Origin: an uncultured Alphaproteobacteria bacterium
Lineage (GTDB): Bacteria; Pseudomonadota; Alphaproteobacteria; RF32; CAG-239
Length of the DNA: 64,000 nt
Reading direction: 5' to 3'
Assembly (NCBI GenBank): GCA_934271465.1
Contig: CAKQRQ010000006.1
Span: forward strand, 42,198-106,197
Both the position numbers and the translations under genes were made by a program. The notes below the pieces were generated by a model. The model saw only the letters and a program-made list of their open reading frames with translations. It made no database searches and had not been told where the DNA came from. Within the stretch, counting starts at the first letter, position 1, and each line of letters opens with the position of its first letter. This document shows positions 42,550 to 51,143 of this stretch, piece by piece.

Positions 42550-45427
42550 AATTTTTAACATTTCAGCCTCAAATAATTTTGTTGAAACTCTGGCGCAAAA
42601 ACTATTGCAAGACTATCAGGGAAACGATCTCTCTTTGGCTGAAATACTAATTCTGCTTCCTAACCATCGTGCTTGCCGCTCTCTAGCCGAGGCCTTTGTC
42701 CGTCTGCAGGGAATGCGTCCGACTTTGCTGCCGCAAATACAGGCTATCGGCGATGTCAGTGAAGAAGAACTTATCCTCAAAGGAGCAAACGGTTTCAAAG
42801 AAGAACTTTCTATTCCTGCGGCGATTGATTCCTTAGAAAGGACAATGCTTTTTATGCGCCTAATTATGGGGCGGTATGCCGAATTCGGACTTGAAAAAAT
42901 ATCCCTGTCCCAAGCATGCTTTTTAGCACAGGAACTCGGCAATCTGATTGACAAAGCCTCGCTCCAAAACCTTAGTTGGGATAAATTAGCCTCTCTAGCG
43001 CCCGAAGAATATGCCGCCCATTGGCAGGAAACACTCAAATTTTTAGGAATTATTACCCGCTATTGGCCGGAAATTTTAAAAGAGCGCCATGTTATTGACG
43101 CCGCCGAACGAAAAAACCTTTTAATAGAAAAACAGAGCGCGCTCTGGCAAAAACAAAAGCCGACTGCCCGCATTATCATTGCCGGAACAACAGCCGTCTC
43201 TCCCGCAATGAAATCATTGGTCAAAACCGTTTTATCTTTGCCTTGCGGCGAAGTCTATCTGGCTGGACTGGATAAATATTTGGAAGATGAAGATTGGAAT
43301 AAAATTGATGAAACACACCCTCAATTCGAGCTCAAGCAGCTTCTTGATGACTTACAACTGCCCCGCAATGCCGTTGTCGATTTAATTCCGCCAAAAAATC
43401 CCGCCCGAGAAAAATTAATCAGTGAATTAATGCGGCCTGCGGCATCTTCCCACAAATGGCAAAATCTGAAAGGTCAAATTTCAGCCGATTCCCTTAACGG
43501 GATTGCTGTTCTGGAGTGTCCTGACACCCGCACAGAAGCCTTAAGCATTGCCGTTCTCATCAGGCAATTGCTTGAAACACCTGAAAAAACCATAGCTCTT
43601 GTCACACCGGACAGAACAGTTGCACGCCGCGTTGCCCGAGAACTAACCCGATGGAACATAACTGTTGATGATTCCGCGGGCATTCCTCTGGCGCAAACTC
43701 CTTGGGGTATTTTTATGCGGCTGGCCTTTTTATCTGTCCTGCCCGATTCCGGCAAACCCGAAATTTTAGCCTTAATGAAACACAGGCTGTTCGCCCTCGG
43801 CTATGCAAAAAAAGACCTCACAGCTTTAATCCACCTCCTTGAAAAAAACATCTGGCGGCAAAACGCCCCTGACACACAGGCTCAAGAGCTAATTGATAAA
43901 CTTCATCAAACGGCCCTTCCCTTAATTAAGTTATTACAAAAATCATCTGTTTCTTTCAAAGACCTTGTCAGAACGCACACCCTCTTTGCCGAAGAACTGG
44001 CCACCGATGATATATTATCCGGCGATAAAAACCTTTGGTGCGGGGACGACGGACAGGCTGGTGCGGCCTTTATTGCCGACATTCTCGAAAAAGCGGATAT
44101 TTTAGGAGAAATGGCTCCCGAAGATTACTTAAATCTGTTTGAAGCCCTATTGTCCGGCACAATGGTTCGCCGAAGCCGCCCAGGACACCCGCGCGTGCGT
44201 ATTTTGGGTCCCATGGAAGCCCGTCTCAATCATTTTGATGAAATTATTTTAGGAGGTTTTAATGAAGGCGTTTGGCCAACCTCCACAACGGCAGACCCTT
44301 GGATGTCCCGTCCGATGAAACGAGATTTCGGATTCGATTTACCTGAAAAACAAATCGGCGTCTTAGGGCTTGACTTCTCAAACCTGCTCGGTGCGCCCCA
44401 TGTCTGGTTGACTCGTTCTCAAATGAGCGACGGGACTCAAACCGTCAAATCCCGTTGGCACATGCGCCTTGAAACCGTCTTGCAAGCCCTCGGCCTTTCA
44501 GTTGAAATTCTTCAAAAACCAACCTGCTGCCTCTGGGCAAAAGGACTGGATACACCGGAAAAATTCATCAAAATAACCCCTCCTGCGCCCAAACCGCCTG
44601 TTTCCGCCAGACCGCGCCGCCTTTCCGCAAGCGCTTTTGAAAAACTGCTCCGCGACCCTTACGGCGTTTTTGCCGAATATATCCTCAAGCTCAAACCTTT
44701 AGAAGACCTCGAGCCCCAAGCCGAAGCCTCAGATTTCGGAAACATCGTCCACAAACTGCTTGAAAACTTTGGCAAAGCCTATCCTGCGGAATTTCCGAAC
44801 AATGCGCGAGACCTCTTAATGTCCGCCGGATTGAAGCTCCTTGAAGAAAGCGGATTTGCAAAAGAAAAGCAAACCTTTTGGAAACCCAAACTCATCAAAA
44901 TGATTGACTGGATTGTCGAAACAGAGCTTTCCTATCGGCACGAAATTTCTCATATTAGCACCGAAACAACCGGCAGCTTTTTCATTTCCGATTTACCCGC
45001 CGGACCTTTCGAAATCTATGCCCGCGCCGACAGAATTGACCGCACGACGGACGGCCGTCTCAACATTATCGACTACAAAACCGGCCGCGCCCGCAAAACA
45101 ACCGAAGTCGCCAAAGGCTATGCCCCGCAGCTTCCGATAGAAGGTCTGATTGCCGAAAGCGGCGGCTTTACGGATATCAAAAAAGCCTCTGTCGATTCGC
45201 TGATGTATTGGAAACTGGGCGATTCGGTTATCCGCATAGATAAAGACATTGACCAGCTCCTTGAAAAAACAAAAGAAAACATTGTTTCAACCCTCAACAA
45301 GTTTGACTTTGAAACAACCGGTTACCTAAGCCGCCCCAATCCAAAGCACGCTCCCGAATACTCCGATTATGAACATCTGGCGCGGGTGCGGGAATGGTCT
45401 GTCAAAGAAGACGGAGAAGATGAATGA
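42542..45427 (+). CDS. addB: Double-strand break repair protein AddB
   Basis: Subunit of the AddAB helicase-nuclease, which processes DNA ends for RecA. It has 961 residues from the ATG at 42542; an in-frame GTG at 42533 is also possible. The N-terminal ILLPNHRACRSLAEAF stands where a Walker A would be but lacks GKS, as in alphaproteobacterial AddB. The C-terminal PDDEXK nuclease is shown by FGNIVHKLLENFGKA and NIIDYKTGRARK. It overlaps addA by 4 nt (ATGA), a sign of translational coupling. Confidence 0.93.
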   Translation: MPKIFNISASNNFVETLAQKLLQDYQGNDLSLAEILILLPNHRACRSLAEAFVRLQGMRPTLLPQIQAIGDVSEEELILKGANGFKEELSIPAAIDSLERTMLFMRLIMGRYAEFGLEKISLSQACFLAQELGNLIDKASLQNLSWDKLASLAPEEYAAHWQETLKFLGIITRYWPEILKERHVIDAAERKNLLIEKQSALWQKQKPTARIIIAGTTAVSPAMKSLVKTVLSLPCGEVYLAGLDKYLEDEDWNKIDETHPQFELKQLLDDLQLPRNAVVDLIPPKNPAREKLISELMRPAASSHKWQNLKGQISADSLNGIAVLECPDTRTEALSIAVLIRQLLETPEKTIALVTPDRTVARRVARELTRWNITVDDSAGIPLAQTPWGIFMRLAFLSVLPDSGKPEILALMKHRLFALGYAKKDLTALIHLLEKNIWRQNAPDTQAQELIDKLHQTALPLIKLLQKSSVSFKDLVRTHTLFAEELATDDILSGDKNLWCGDDGQAGAAFIADILEKADILGEMAPEDYLNLFEALLSGTMVRRSRPGHPRVRILGPMEARLNHFDEIILGGFNEGVWPTSTTADPWMSRPMKRDFGFDLPEKQIGVLGLDFSNLLGAPHVWLTRSQMSDGTQTVKSRWHMRLETVLQALGLSVEILQKPTCCLWAKGLDTPEKFIKITPPAPKPPVSARPRRLSASAFEKLLRDPYGVFAEYILKLKPLEDLEPQAEASDFGNIVHKLLENFGKAYPAEFPNNARDLLMSAGLKLLEESGFAKEKQTFWKPKLIKMIDWIVETELSYRHEISHISTETTGSFFISDLPAGPFEIYARADRIDRTTDGRLNIIDYKTGRARKTTEVAKGYAPQLPIEGLIAESGGFTDIKKASVDSLMYWKLGDSVIRIDKDIDQLLEKTKENIVSTLNKFDFETTGYLSRPNPKHAPEYSDYEHLARVREWSVKEDGEDE

Positions 45428-48400
45428 CCTCTCTCGAACAACAAAAGAAAGAAACAATTTCTTTGGCCTCTGCCAAGCAGCGCCAAGCCTCCACCCCGAC
45501 AATTTCCGTATGGGTTGAAGCCTCTGCCGGCACCGGTAAGACAAAAGTTCTCTCCGACAGAGTTATGCGCCTGCTCTTGAGCGGCGTCCGTCCCGAACGA
45601 ATTTTGTGCCTAACCTATACAAAGGCTGCCGCTGTCGAGATGAGCAACCGCATTGCCGACAAATTAAGCAAATGGGCAACACTCGAAGAACAAATTCTTA
45701 AGAACGAACTTGAAAAATTGCTCGGTGCCCCGCTGTCCGAAGAAAAAAAAGACATCGAAACCCTCACGCGGGCACGCCAACTATTCGCGATTTTGCTTGA
45801 TACGCCGGGAGGTATAAAGATTCAAACAATTCACGCTTTCTGTCAGGAAGTTCTCAAACGCTTTCCTCTTGAGGCCAAAATTTCCCCTTATTTTGAGATT
45901 ATGGATGACCGAAGCTCCCGCGAAGCGCTCGAATCAATCAAAAAAGACATTCTCCAAGGAAACGTTGATGCTCAAACCGCAGACGCCTTAAGCTTTTTAA
46001 CAGCCGAAGCCGGCGAAAGCAAATTTCCCGAAATTATGCAGGATATCACAACCAACCGAAACCTGATTGACGAAACCTTAAAAATTCATAAAACCCTTCC
46101 GAATTTGCTTGAGGCAATAGCAAAGAAGCTTGATATTTCTCCCTCAGAAACAAAAGAAGATATCCTAAAAAACTTTTGGAATTTGCGCCCTCAAGAAGAC
46201 ATTTCCCTTATCATTAAAGCACTTGACGCCGGAACAGACACCTCTAGGAAAACAGCCATTGCTCTTGCCGCTGCCATCGAACAATCCGACTTTGAAACCT
46301 ACTCAAAACTTTTCCTGACAGATGGACGGCTTCGCAAAAACTTCCTCGTCAAAAAATCAAAAGAGGAATTTCCCTTAGTGGAACAAGCCGCGCAAGAAGA
46401 GGCTCTCCGCATTGCGGAAACAGCCAAACACCTCAAATCTCTGCATTTGTTCCAATCAACTTCCGCCGTTTTGACTCTGTCCGCCGAAATTCTGGCGCGT
46501 TACCGTCATTACAAAGAGCGACAATCCAAAATGGATTATAATGACCTGATTATCCTGACAAAAAATCTTTTGAACGATCCCAAAGTCGCGCAATGGATTC
46601 TCTTCAAATTGGACGGAGGCATTGATAATATTTTAATTGACGAAGCACAAGACACCTCTCCCGAGCAATGGTCCATCGTCAAATCATTGACCGAAGACTT
46701 TTTTTCCGGCGCCGGCGCGCATCTCTCTGTTCCGACAGTGTTTGTCGTTGGCGACCGCAAGCAATCCATCTATTCTTTTCAGGGCGCCGATCCGGCCGAA
46801 TTTGAAAAAATGCATACCTTCTTTGCCGAAAAAGATGCCTCCTTCCGCACAGTAAACATGGATGTGTCTTTTCGTTCGACCGCCGCCGTTTTGGATATGG
46901 TCAACACAGTGTTTAACAGTGACAAAGCCCGCACCGGCGTCCTATCCGACGAACAAACCATGGCGCATTTTCCTTCCCGCCTCGGTGAAGCCGGAAGAGT
47001 TGAGCTCTGGCCGTTAACAAGCCCCGAAGAAGATGACAAATCTGACAATATCTTTCTTCCGCCGGTTGAGCGGATAAAAAGCGTATCTGCCTCTTCCCTA
47101 TTAGCTCAGCAAATTGCACAGCTCATCAAAGCCAAGGTTGACAGCAAAGAACTTCTGCCCTCTCAAAACCGCCCTCTCCGATACAAAGATTTCCTGATTT
47201 TGGTTCAACGACGCAATTCCTTTGTTGAAGAAATGGTTCGCGCCTGCAAAAACATTGGCGTTGAAGTTGCTGGCGTTGATAAAATCAAACTTTCAGAACA
47301 AATCGCTGTCACAGATCTGACCGCCATCGCTAAATTTGCCCTTCTCCCTGAAGACGACCTTAATTTGGCCTGCATCTTAAAATCGCCGCTCTTAGGCTTG
47401 GATGATGACGACCTGTTCAAACTCTGTTATCAGCGCAACAGTCAAAGTCTCTGGAACAGGCTTCAGGAAAACGCCTCTTATTCAGACCAGACAAACCTTT
47501 TAAAAGACCTTCTTACTCTGGCACAAACAGCGCGTCCTTTTGAGTTCTTCACTTATATCCTGAGCAACCTCAACGGCCGCAAAAAGTTTGTCGCCCGCCT
47601 TGGAAATGAGTGTGAAGATGCGTTGGATGAATTTATGAATTTGACCCTGAATTTTGAGCAAGACCATATCCCCTCTTTGCAGCTTTTCATCAAATGGATG
47701 GAACAAGACGATGTGGAAATCAAACGCAACCTTGAGCAAAATGACTCTGATGCCGTCCGCCTGATGACGGTTCACGGCTCCAAAGGATTGCAAGCGCCTG
47801 TGGTCATCTTGCCCGACACGGTTCGCGTCAAACGCCCCAAACAAGACGCAGGCTTTCTAAAAGGCGGCGGGTTGCTCTTTTATCCCTTGAGCAAAAACGA
47901 TTACGAAACAAACTGTCAAAACCTTAAGGAGACCGAAGCCGAATTATCCTTAGACGAATATCATCGTTTGCTTTACGTCGCCCTGACCCGCGCCGAAGAC
48001 TGCCTGTGCATCTGCGGCTACAAAAAGAAAAACACCCCCAACGAAGACTGTTGGTATAACTTGTGCAAAGACGCTCTTGAAAAAATTGCCGACAAAACCT
48101 CAGACGACAAATTGGTTTACGAGCTCAAACAAATTCTTCCTTCCAAAGACCAAAAGCCGGAAACCGCCGCCAAGCAAACACCGCCCTTGCCCGTCTGGCT
48201 TAACCAAGCGCCAAAAGCCGAATCTCCTCTGGCAAAACCCTTAACCCCGTCTCATCAAGACGAAACGACTTTAGCTGCCTTATCCCCTCTGACTGCCGAC
48301 ACATCCAAACTCTACACGCGTGGGCGATTGATTCATAAAATGCTCCAATTTTTACCCTCGACAGCCACCGAAAACCAAGAACAGCTTATCCGTGATTTTT

Positions 48401-48774
48401 TAGCCAAACAGGCTCTTGACTACTCGCCTGCCGAACAGAACTCTATCGCTACCGAGGTTTTAAATCTAATCTCAAATCCAAAATTCGCCCCCTTGTTCGA
48501 AACAGATTCTTTGGCCGAAGTCTCCCTGATGGGACAAGTGGAAGATAAGATTATCTCCGGACAAATTGACCGTCTTGTCGTAACAAAAGACAGCGTCATG
48601 ATTGTCGATTACAAAACAAACCGCCCCGCAGCAAAATCATCTGCCGACATTCCGCAAGCCTACATCAAACAAATGCGGGCATATAAAGAAATCATCTCAA
48701 AGATTTATCCCGACAAAAAAATTTTGACCTATATTTTATGGACAAACACCGCGCAAATTATGCTGGTTGAATAA
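45424..48774 (+). CDS. addA: Double-strand break repair helicase AddA
   Basis: Helicase-nuclease partner of AddB. The 1116 residues contain the UvrD-type helicase motifs: Walker A ASAGTGKT at 33-40, TYTKAAAVEM (Ia), DEAQDTSPEQW (II), GDRKQSIYSFQGADP (III), MTVHGSKGLQAPVV (V) and LLYVALTRAEDCL (VI). A C-terminal nuclease domain has VEDKIISGQIDRLVV and MIVDYKTNRP. The addB-addA-trxA order is a hallmark of Alphaproteobacteria. Confidence 0.96.
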   Translation: MTSLEQQKKETISLASAKQRQASTPTISVWVEASAGTGKTKVLSDRVMRLLLSGVRPERILCLTYTKAAAVEMSNRIADKLSKWATLEEQILKNELEKLLGAPLSEEKKDIETLTRARQLFAILLDTPGGIKIQTIHAFCQEVLKRFPLEAKISPYFEIMDDRSSREALESIKKDILQGNVDAQTADALSFLTAEAGESKFPEIMQDITTNRNLIDETLKIHKTLPNLLEAIAKKLDISPSETKEDILKNFWNLRPQEDISLIIKALDAGTDTSRKTAIALAAAIEQSDFETYSKLFLTDGRLRKNFLVKKSKEEFPLVEQAAQEEALRIAETAKHLKSLHLFQSTSAVLTLSAEILARYRHYKERQSKMDYNDLIILTKNLLNDPKVAQWILFKLDGGIDNILIDEAQDTSPEQWSIVKSLTEDFFSGAGAHLSVPTVFVVGDRKQSIYSFQGADPAEFEKMHTFFAEKDASFRTVNMDVSFRSTAAVLDMVNTVFNSDKARTGVLSDEQTMAHFPSRLGEAGRVELWPLTSPEEDDKSDNIFLPPVERIKSVSASSLLAQQIAQLIKAKVDSKELLPSQNRPLRYKDFLILVQRRNSFVEEMVRACKNIGVEVAGVDKIKLSEQIAVTDLTAIAKFALLPEDDLNLACILKSPLLGLDDDDLFKLCYQRNSQSLWNRLQENASYSDQTNLLKDLLTLAQTARPFEFFTYILSNLNGRKKFVARLGNECEDALDEFMNLTLNFEQDHIPSLQLFIKWMEQDDVEIKRNLEQNDSDAVRLMTVHGSKGLQAPVVILPDTVRVKRPKQDAGFLKGGGLLFYPLSKNDYETNCQNLKETEAELSLDEYHRLLYVALTRAEDCLCICGYKKKNTPNEDCWYNLCKDALEKIADKTSDDKLVYELKQILPSKDQKPETAAKQTPPLPVWLNQAPKAESPLAKPLTPSHQDETTLAALSPLTADTSKLYTRGRLIHKMLQFLPSTATENQEQLIRDFLAKQALDYSPAEQNSIATEVLNLISNPKFAPLFETDSLAEVSLMGQVEDKIISGQIDRLVVTKDSVMIVDYKTNRPAAKSSADIPQAYIKQMRAYKEIISKIYPDKKILTYILWTNTAQIMLVE

Positions 48775-48786
48775 AACTGATTTTTT

Positions 48787-48814
48787 TTGACAAAGAGCTT
48801 TATTTCTATAAAAT
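48787..48814 (+). promoter_or_regulatory. Candidate sigma70 promoter of trxA
   Basis: TTGACA at 48787-48792 and TAAAAT at 48809-48814 are separated by 16 nt, 52 nt before the trxA start. trxA can therefore be made separately from addBA. Confidence 0.55.
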
Positions 48815-48866
48815 TTATATTATATTAACAAGCAACAATGATTATTTTTTAGAAAGGAACCCTTTA

Positions 48867-49181
48867 ATGAAAGCTATTACAGACACGCAATTTGAATCCG
48901 AAGTTTTAAAATCCAAAGGTTTGGTTTTGGTTGACTTTTGGGCAGAATGGTGCGGTCCTTGCCGTCAGCTCTTACCGATTATGGAAGAACTGTCTGGCGA
49001 GGTTTCCGACAAAATCAAAATCTATAAAATGAATGTTGATGAAGCCCCCGCCACCCCAGCCAATTTAGGTATCAGAAGCATTCCATCTTTGCTGATGTTC
49101 CGCGACGGCAAACTGATTGATACAAAAATCGGCCTCAATTCAAAATCCGTTATTACAGATTGGATTAACGAAAACGCCTAA
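48867..49181 (+). CDS. trxA: Thioredoxin
   Basis: Cytoplasmic disulfide reductase of 104 residues. The active site WCGPC is at residues 28-32. The conserved VDFWAEW lead-in, the cis-proline loop RSIPSLLMFRDGK and the C-terminal helix are present. AAAGGAAC precedes the ATG. It follows addA and ends at a strong terminator. Confidence 0.96.
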   Translation: MKAITDTQFESEVLKSKGLVLVDFWAEWCGPCRQLLPIMEELSGEVSDKIKIYKMNVDEAPATPANLGIRSIPSLLMFRDGKLIDTKIGLNSKSVITDWINENA

Positions 49182-49198
49182 GCTTAACTTAGTTCCTG

Positions 49199-49230
49199 AG
49201 GCTCTCTTTTGATGTCAAAAGAGAGCCTTT
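49199..49230 (+). terminator. Rho-independent terminator after trxA
   Basis: AGGCTCTCTTTTGA (49199-49212) and TCAAAAGAGAGCCT (49215-49228) form a 14-bp perfect stem with a 2-nt tip, followed by TTGTTATTTT. Confidence 0.85.
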
Positions 49231-49560
49231 GTTATTTTACGTCACAATAAAATACAATGACTTGTTAAAAAATAAATTTATACAACGTCAAATTGAAAGT
49301 TCTCGTTATTTTAAGGTTTATCCTGTTGGTGTTATTTTTGCTGTTTCGGCAGATAGAAAAAATATTAAATTCATCAACTTACAAGACCTGACTTTTACTT
49401 CCAAAACCGACACTCACAACTTTAACCCGAAAATCCGTATGAAAACACTGAATCTAAAACAACCTGGGGAAAGATTAATCCGAGCGCTTCCGACTTTACC
49501 TCAGCCCAAATTGTAGCCGCTCTCCAAAAATCATGCTCTTACAGCTGTGAGTTTGAATAA
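49229..49560 (+). pseudogene. Frameshifted fragment related to a domain of the DGR target protein
   Basis: From about 49312 the translation (YPVGVIFAVSADRKN, NLQDLTFTSKTDTHNFNPK) resembles residues 520-560 of the flagellin-like protein (VVGVIAAVSEDG, NLKDLTFSSNDTAGNFDP). Near 49431 a run of As appears to have lost one base. In the next frame the match continues (NPYENTESKTTW against NPYGGTEKTTW) and ends at a TAA at 49558-49560. The first 25 codons overlap the terminator and have no credible start. This is therefore a broken remnant, or possibly the tail of a larger lost gene. Confidence 0.65.
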
Positions 49561-49570
49561 AAAGAAAATT

Positions 49571-50602
49571 CTATCCCCGCAATCTGGATGCAGCCGATAA
49601 AAGCGTCAAAATCATATAAGTCAAAGTTTCAACCGTAGGCATATTAGTTGTCTTACAGTCTTTCTCGGCCTTATACAAAAGCTCCATCACATCAAACAAC
49701 CGCTCTTTTGACCATTTATTGAGTTCATCGGCACCCATATCATACCGATAAAACATATTCTTAGCCAAGACTTTCCGAATAGCCGTCGAGGCGGTCTCCC
49801 CGTTCTCCATCAAAGCTTTGCCTTCCAAAAGCTTATTGACATGCCGCATAAATGCCCGCACAATCTGAACCTCTTCCGTGGCTTCGTTCAGCAACGACTT
49901 CAAACTTGTCAGAGCCTTAACCTTAGCCCCCGAAAAAGTATAAAAACACAAATCGTCCAACCCCGAAACGGACTGATCAAAAACCACCGCCCGCACATCT
50001 TCTGCCTCAAAATGCTTTTTTGTGCCCACATAAGTAATTAGTTTTTCCAATTCGCTCACATTAAATTTGCGGTCGTTCGATAATCTGGAACACAGCAAAA
50101 TAAAGGCGTCATTCGAAAAAGTAATTCCATTAGAAACAAGCATCGCCCGCGCCGACGATGCCACCGTCTCGTCCCTGTCTTCATAACAGGCAACAGACGC
50201 CATTTGTTTATCGGTATTCGCCAACGAAACCAGCGACGATTTTCCGTTAAGAGACGCCGCCCCCACAATAACAAGAAGCGTGTCCGACGTCGAACCTTCC
50301 AAAATTTCTGTCAGCGGTTTGGTCAAATTATTATCGGCGTCTTTCAAAACAACCACTCTGCGCGACCCCATCAAAGATTGGCTGTTATATTCCGATGATA
50401 GAGCTCCGATGTCACCTTTGACATCGTCCCAATCCAAATAAACCACCGCAAACGGATCATACAAATCTTGCGAAACCGTTTGCACAAATTTTTTGGTATA
50501 TTCCGCAATCAACCCCTCGTTTTGCCCATAAAGTAACACAGCCTTAACGGACAAATCGGGCTTTTTGAAATAGCTTTCTGTTTGGACGGATTTATAAATC
50601 AT
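49571..50602 (-). CDS. holA: DNA polymerase III subunit delta
   Basis: Clamp-loader subunit that opens the sliding clamp. The 343 residues show the N-terminal AAA-like domain without a functional P-loop (VLLYGQNEGLIAEYTKKF, VVVLKDADNN), and a C-terminal helical domain with LDDLCFYTFSGAKVKALTSLKSLL. It is the third gene of leuS-lptE-holA, an order typical of proteobacteria. It overlaps lptE by 4 nt. Confidence 0.92.
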   Translation of the reverse strand: MIYKSVQTESYFKKPDLSVKAVLLYGQNEGLIAEYTKKFVQTVSQDLYDPFAVVYLDWDDVKGDIGALSSEYNSQSLMGSRRVVVLKDADNNLTKPLTEILEGSTSDTLLVIVGAASLNGKSSLVSLANTDKQMASVACYEDRDETVASSARAMLVSNGITFSNDAFILLCSRLSNDRKFNVSELEKLITYVGTKKHFEAEDVRAVVFDQSVSGLDDLCFYTFSGAKVKALTSLKSLLNEATEEVQIVRAFMRHVNKLLEGKALMENGETASTAIRKVLAKNMFYRYDMGADELNKWSKERLFDVMELLYKAEKDCKTTNMPTVETLTYMILTLLSAASRLRG

Positions 50603-51129
50603 CTTGCGGGATTCATCTCCGTATGAAAATACGCGCCGATTCGCAAAGCTATATCATTGGCCAAAATCTGCGCGGCATCCGATTCAGCTTTTTTCTGAGC
50701 CATCGTTGTTGAATACGGATTCGCCAAAATATCATAGCTGACAAACGCTATCGAATCCCCAGAAACAAGCTGTGTTGTGCCGGAATAAAGCGTATAATCA
50801 ACCTTATATTGGATTCTTTCGTTTGTCGCCGTGACGTCATTACGCATCGCCTGCTGGGTCACAGACTTATCTTTTAACGTAACTTGAAGACGATATTTGG
50901 CCTGTTTGGGTTTTCCTTTCGGTGTCAGCAAATCCAATAAATCATTGCGGAGAATTTGCCCAAACCTGTTGGCAATAGGCAAAACATTAATCTGAGACAT
51001 TTCATCAGTTATCGAAACGTCAAATTTTCCGTCATAATACCATTTTCCGCCGGTTTTGGTCACATACAACGGTTGAAATCCGCACGCTGCCAGCAGCAAA
51101 ACACTCAAAAACAGGCCAAATTTACGCAT
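50599..51129 (-). CDS. lptE: LPS-assembly lipoprotein LptE
   Basis: Outer-membrane lipoprotein plugging the LptD pore for lipopolysaccharide insertion. It has 176 residues from ATG at 51129, with AGGAG upstream. The signal ends LLLAAC with Cys16 as lipidation site. The next residues GFQPLYV are a hallmark of LptE. The rest is a beta-rich domain typical of the family. It sits between leuS and holA. Confidence 0.9.
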   Translation of the reverse strand: MRKFGLFLSVLLLAACGFQPLYVTKTGGKWYYDGKFDVSITDEMSQINVLPIANRFGQILRNDLLDLLTPKGKPKQAKYRLQVTLKDKSVTQQAMRNDVTATNERIQYKVDYTLYSGTTQLVSGDSIAFVSYDILANPYSTTMAQKKAESDAAQILANDIALRIGAYFHTEMNPAR

Positions 51130-51143
51130 CAAACGCTCCTTTT

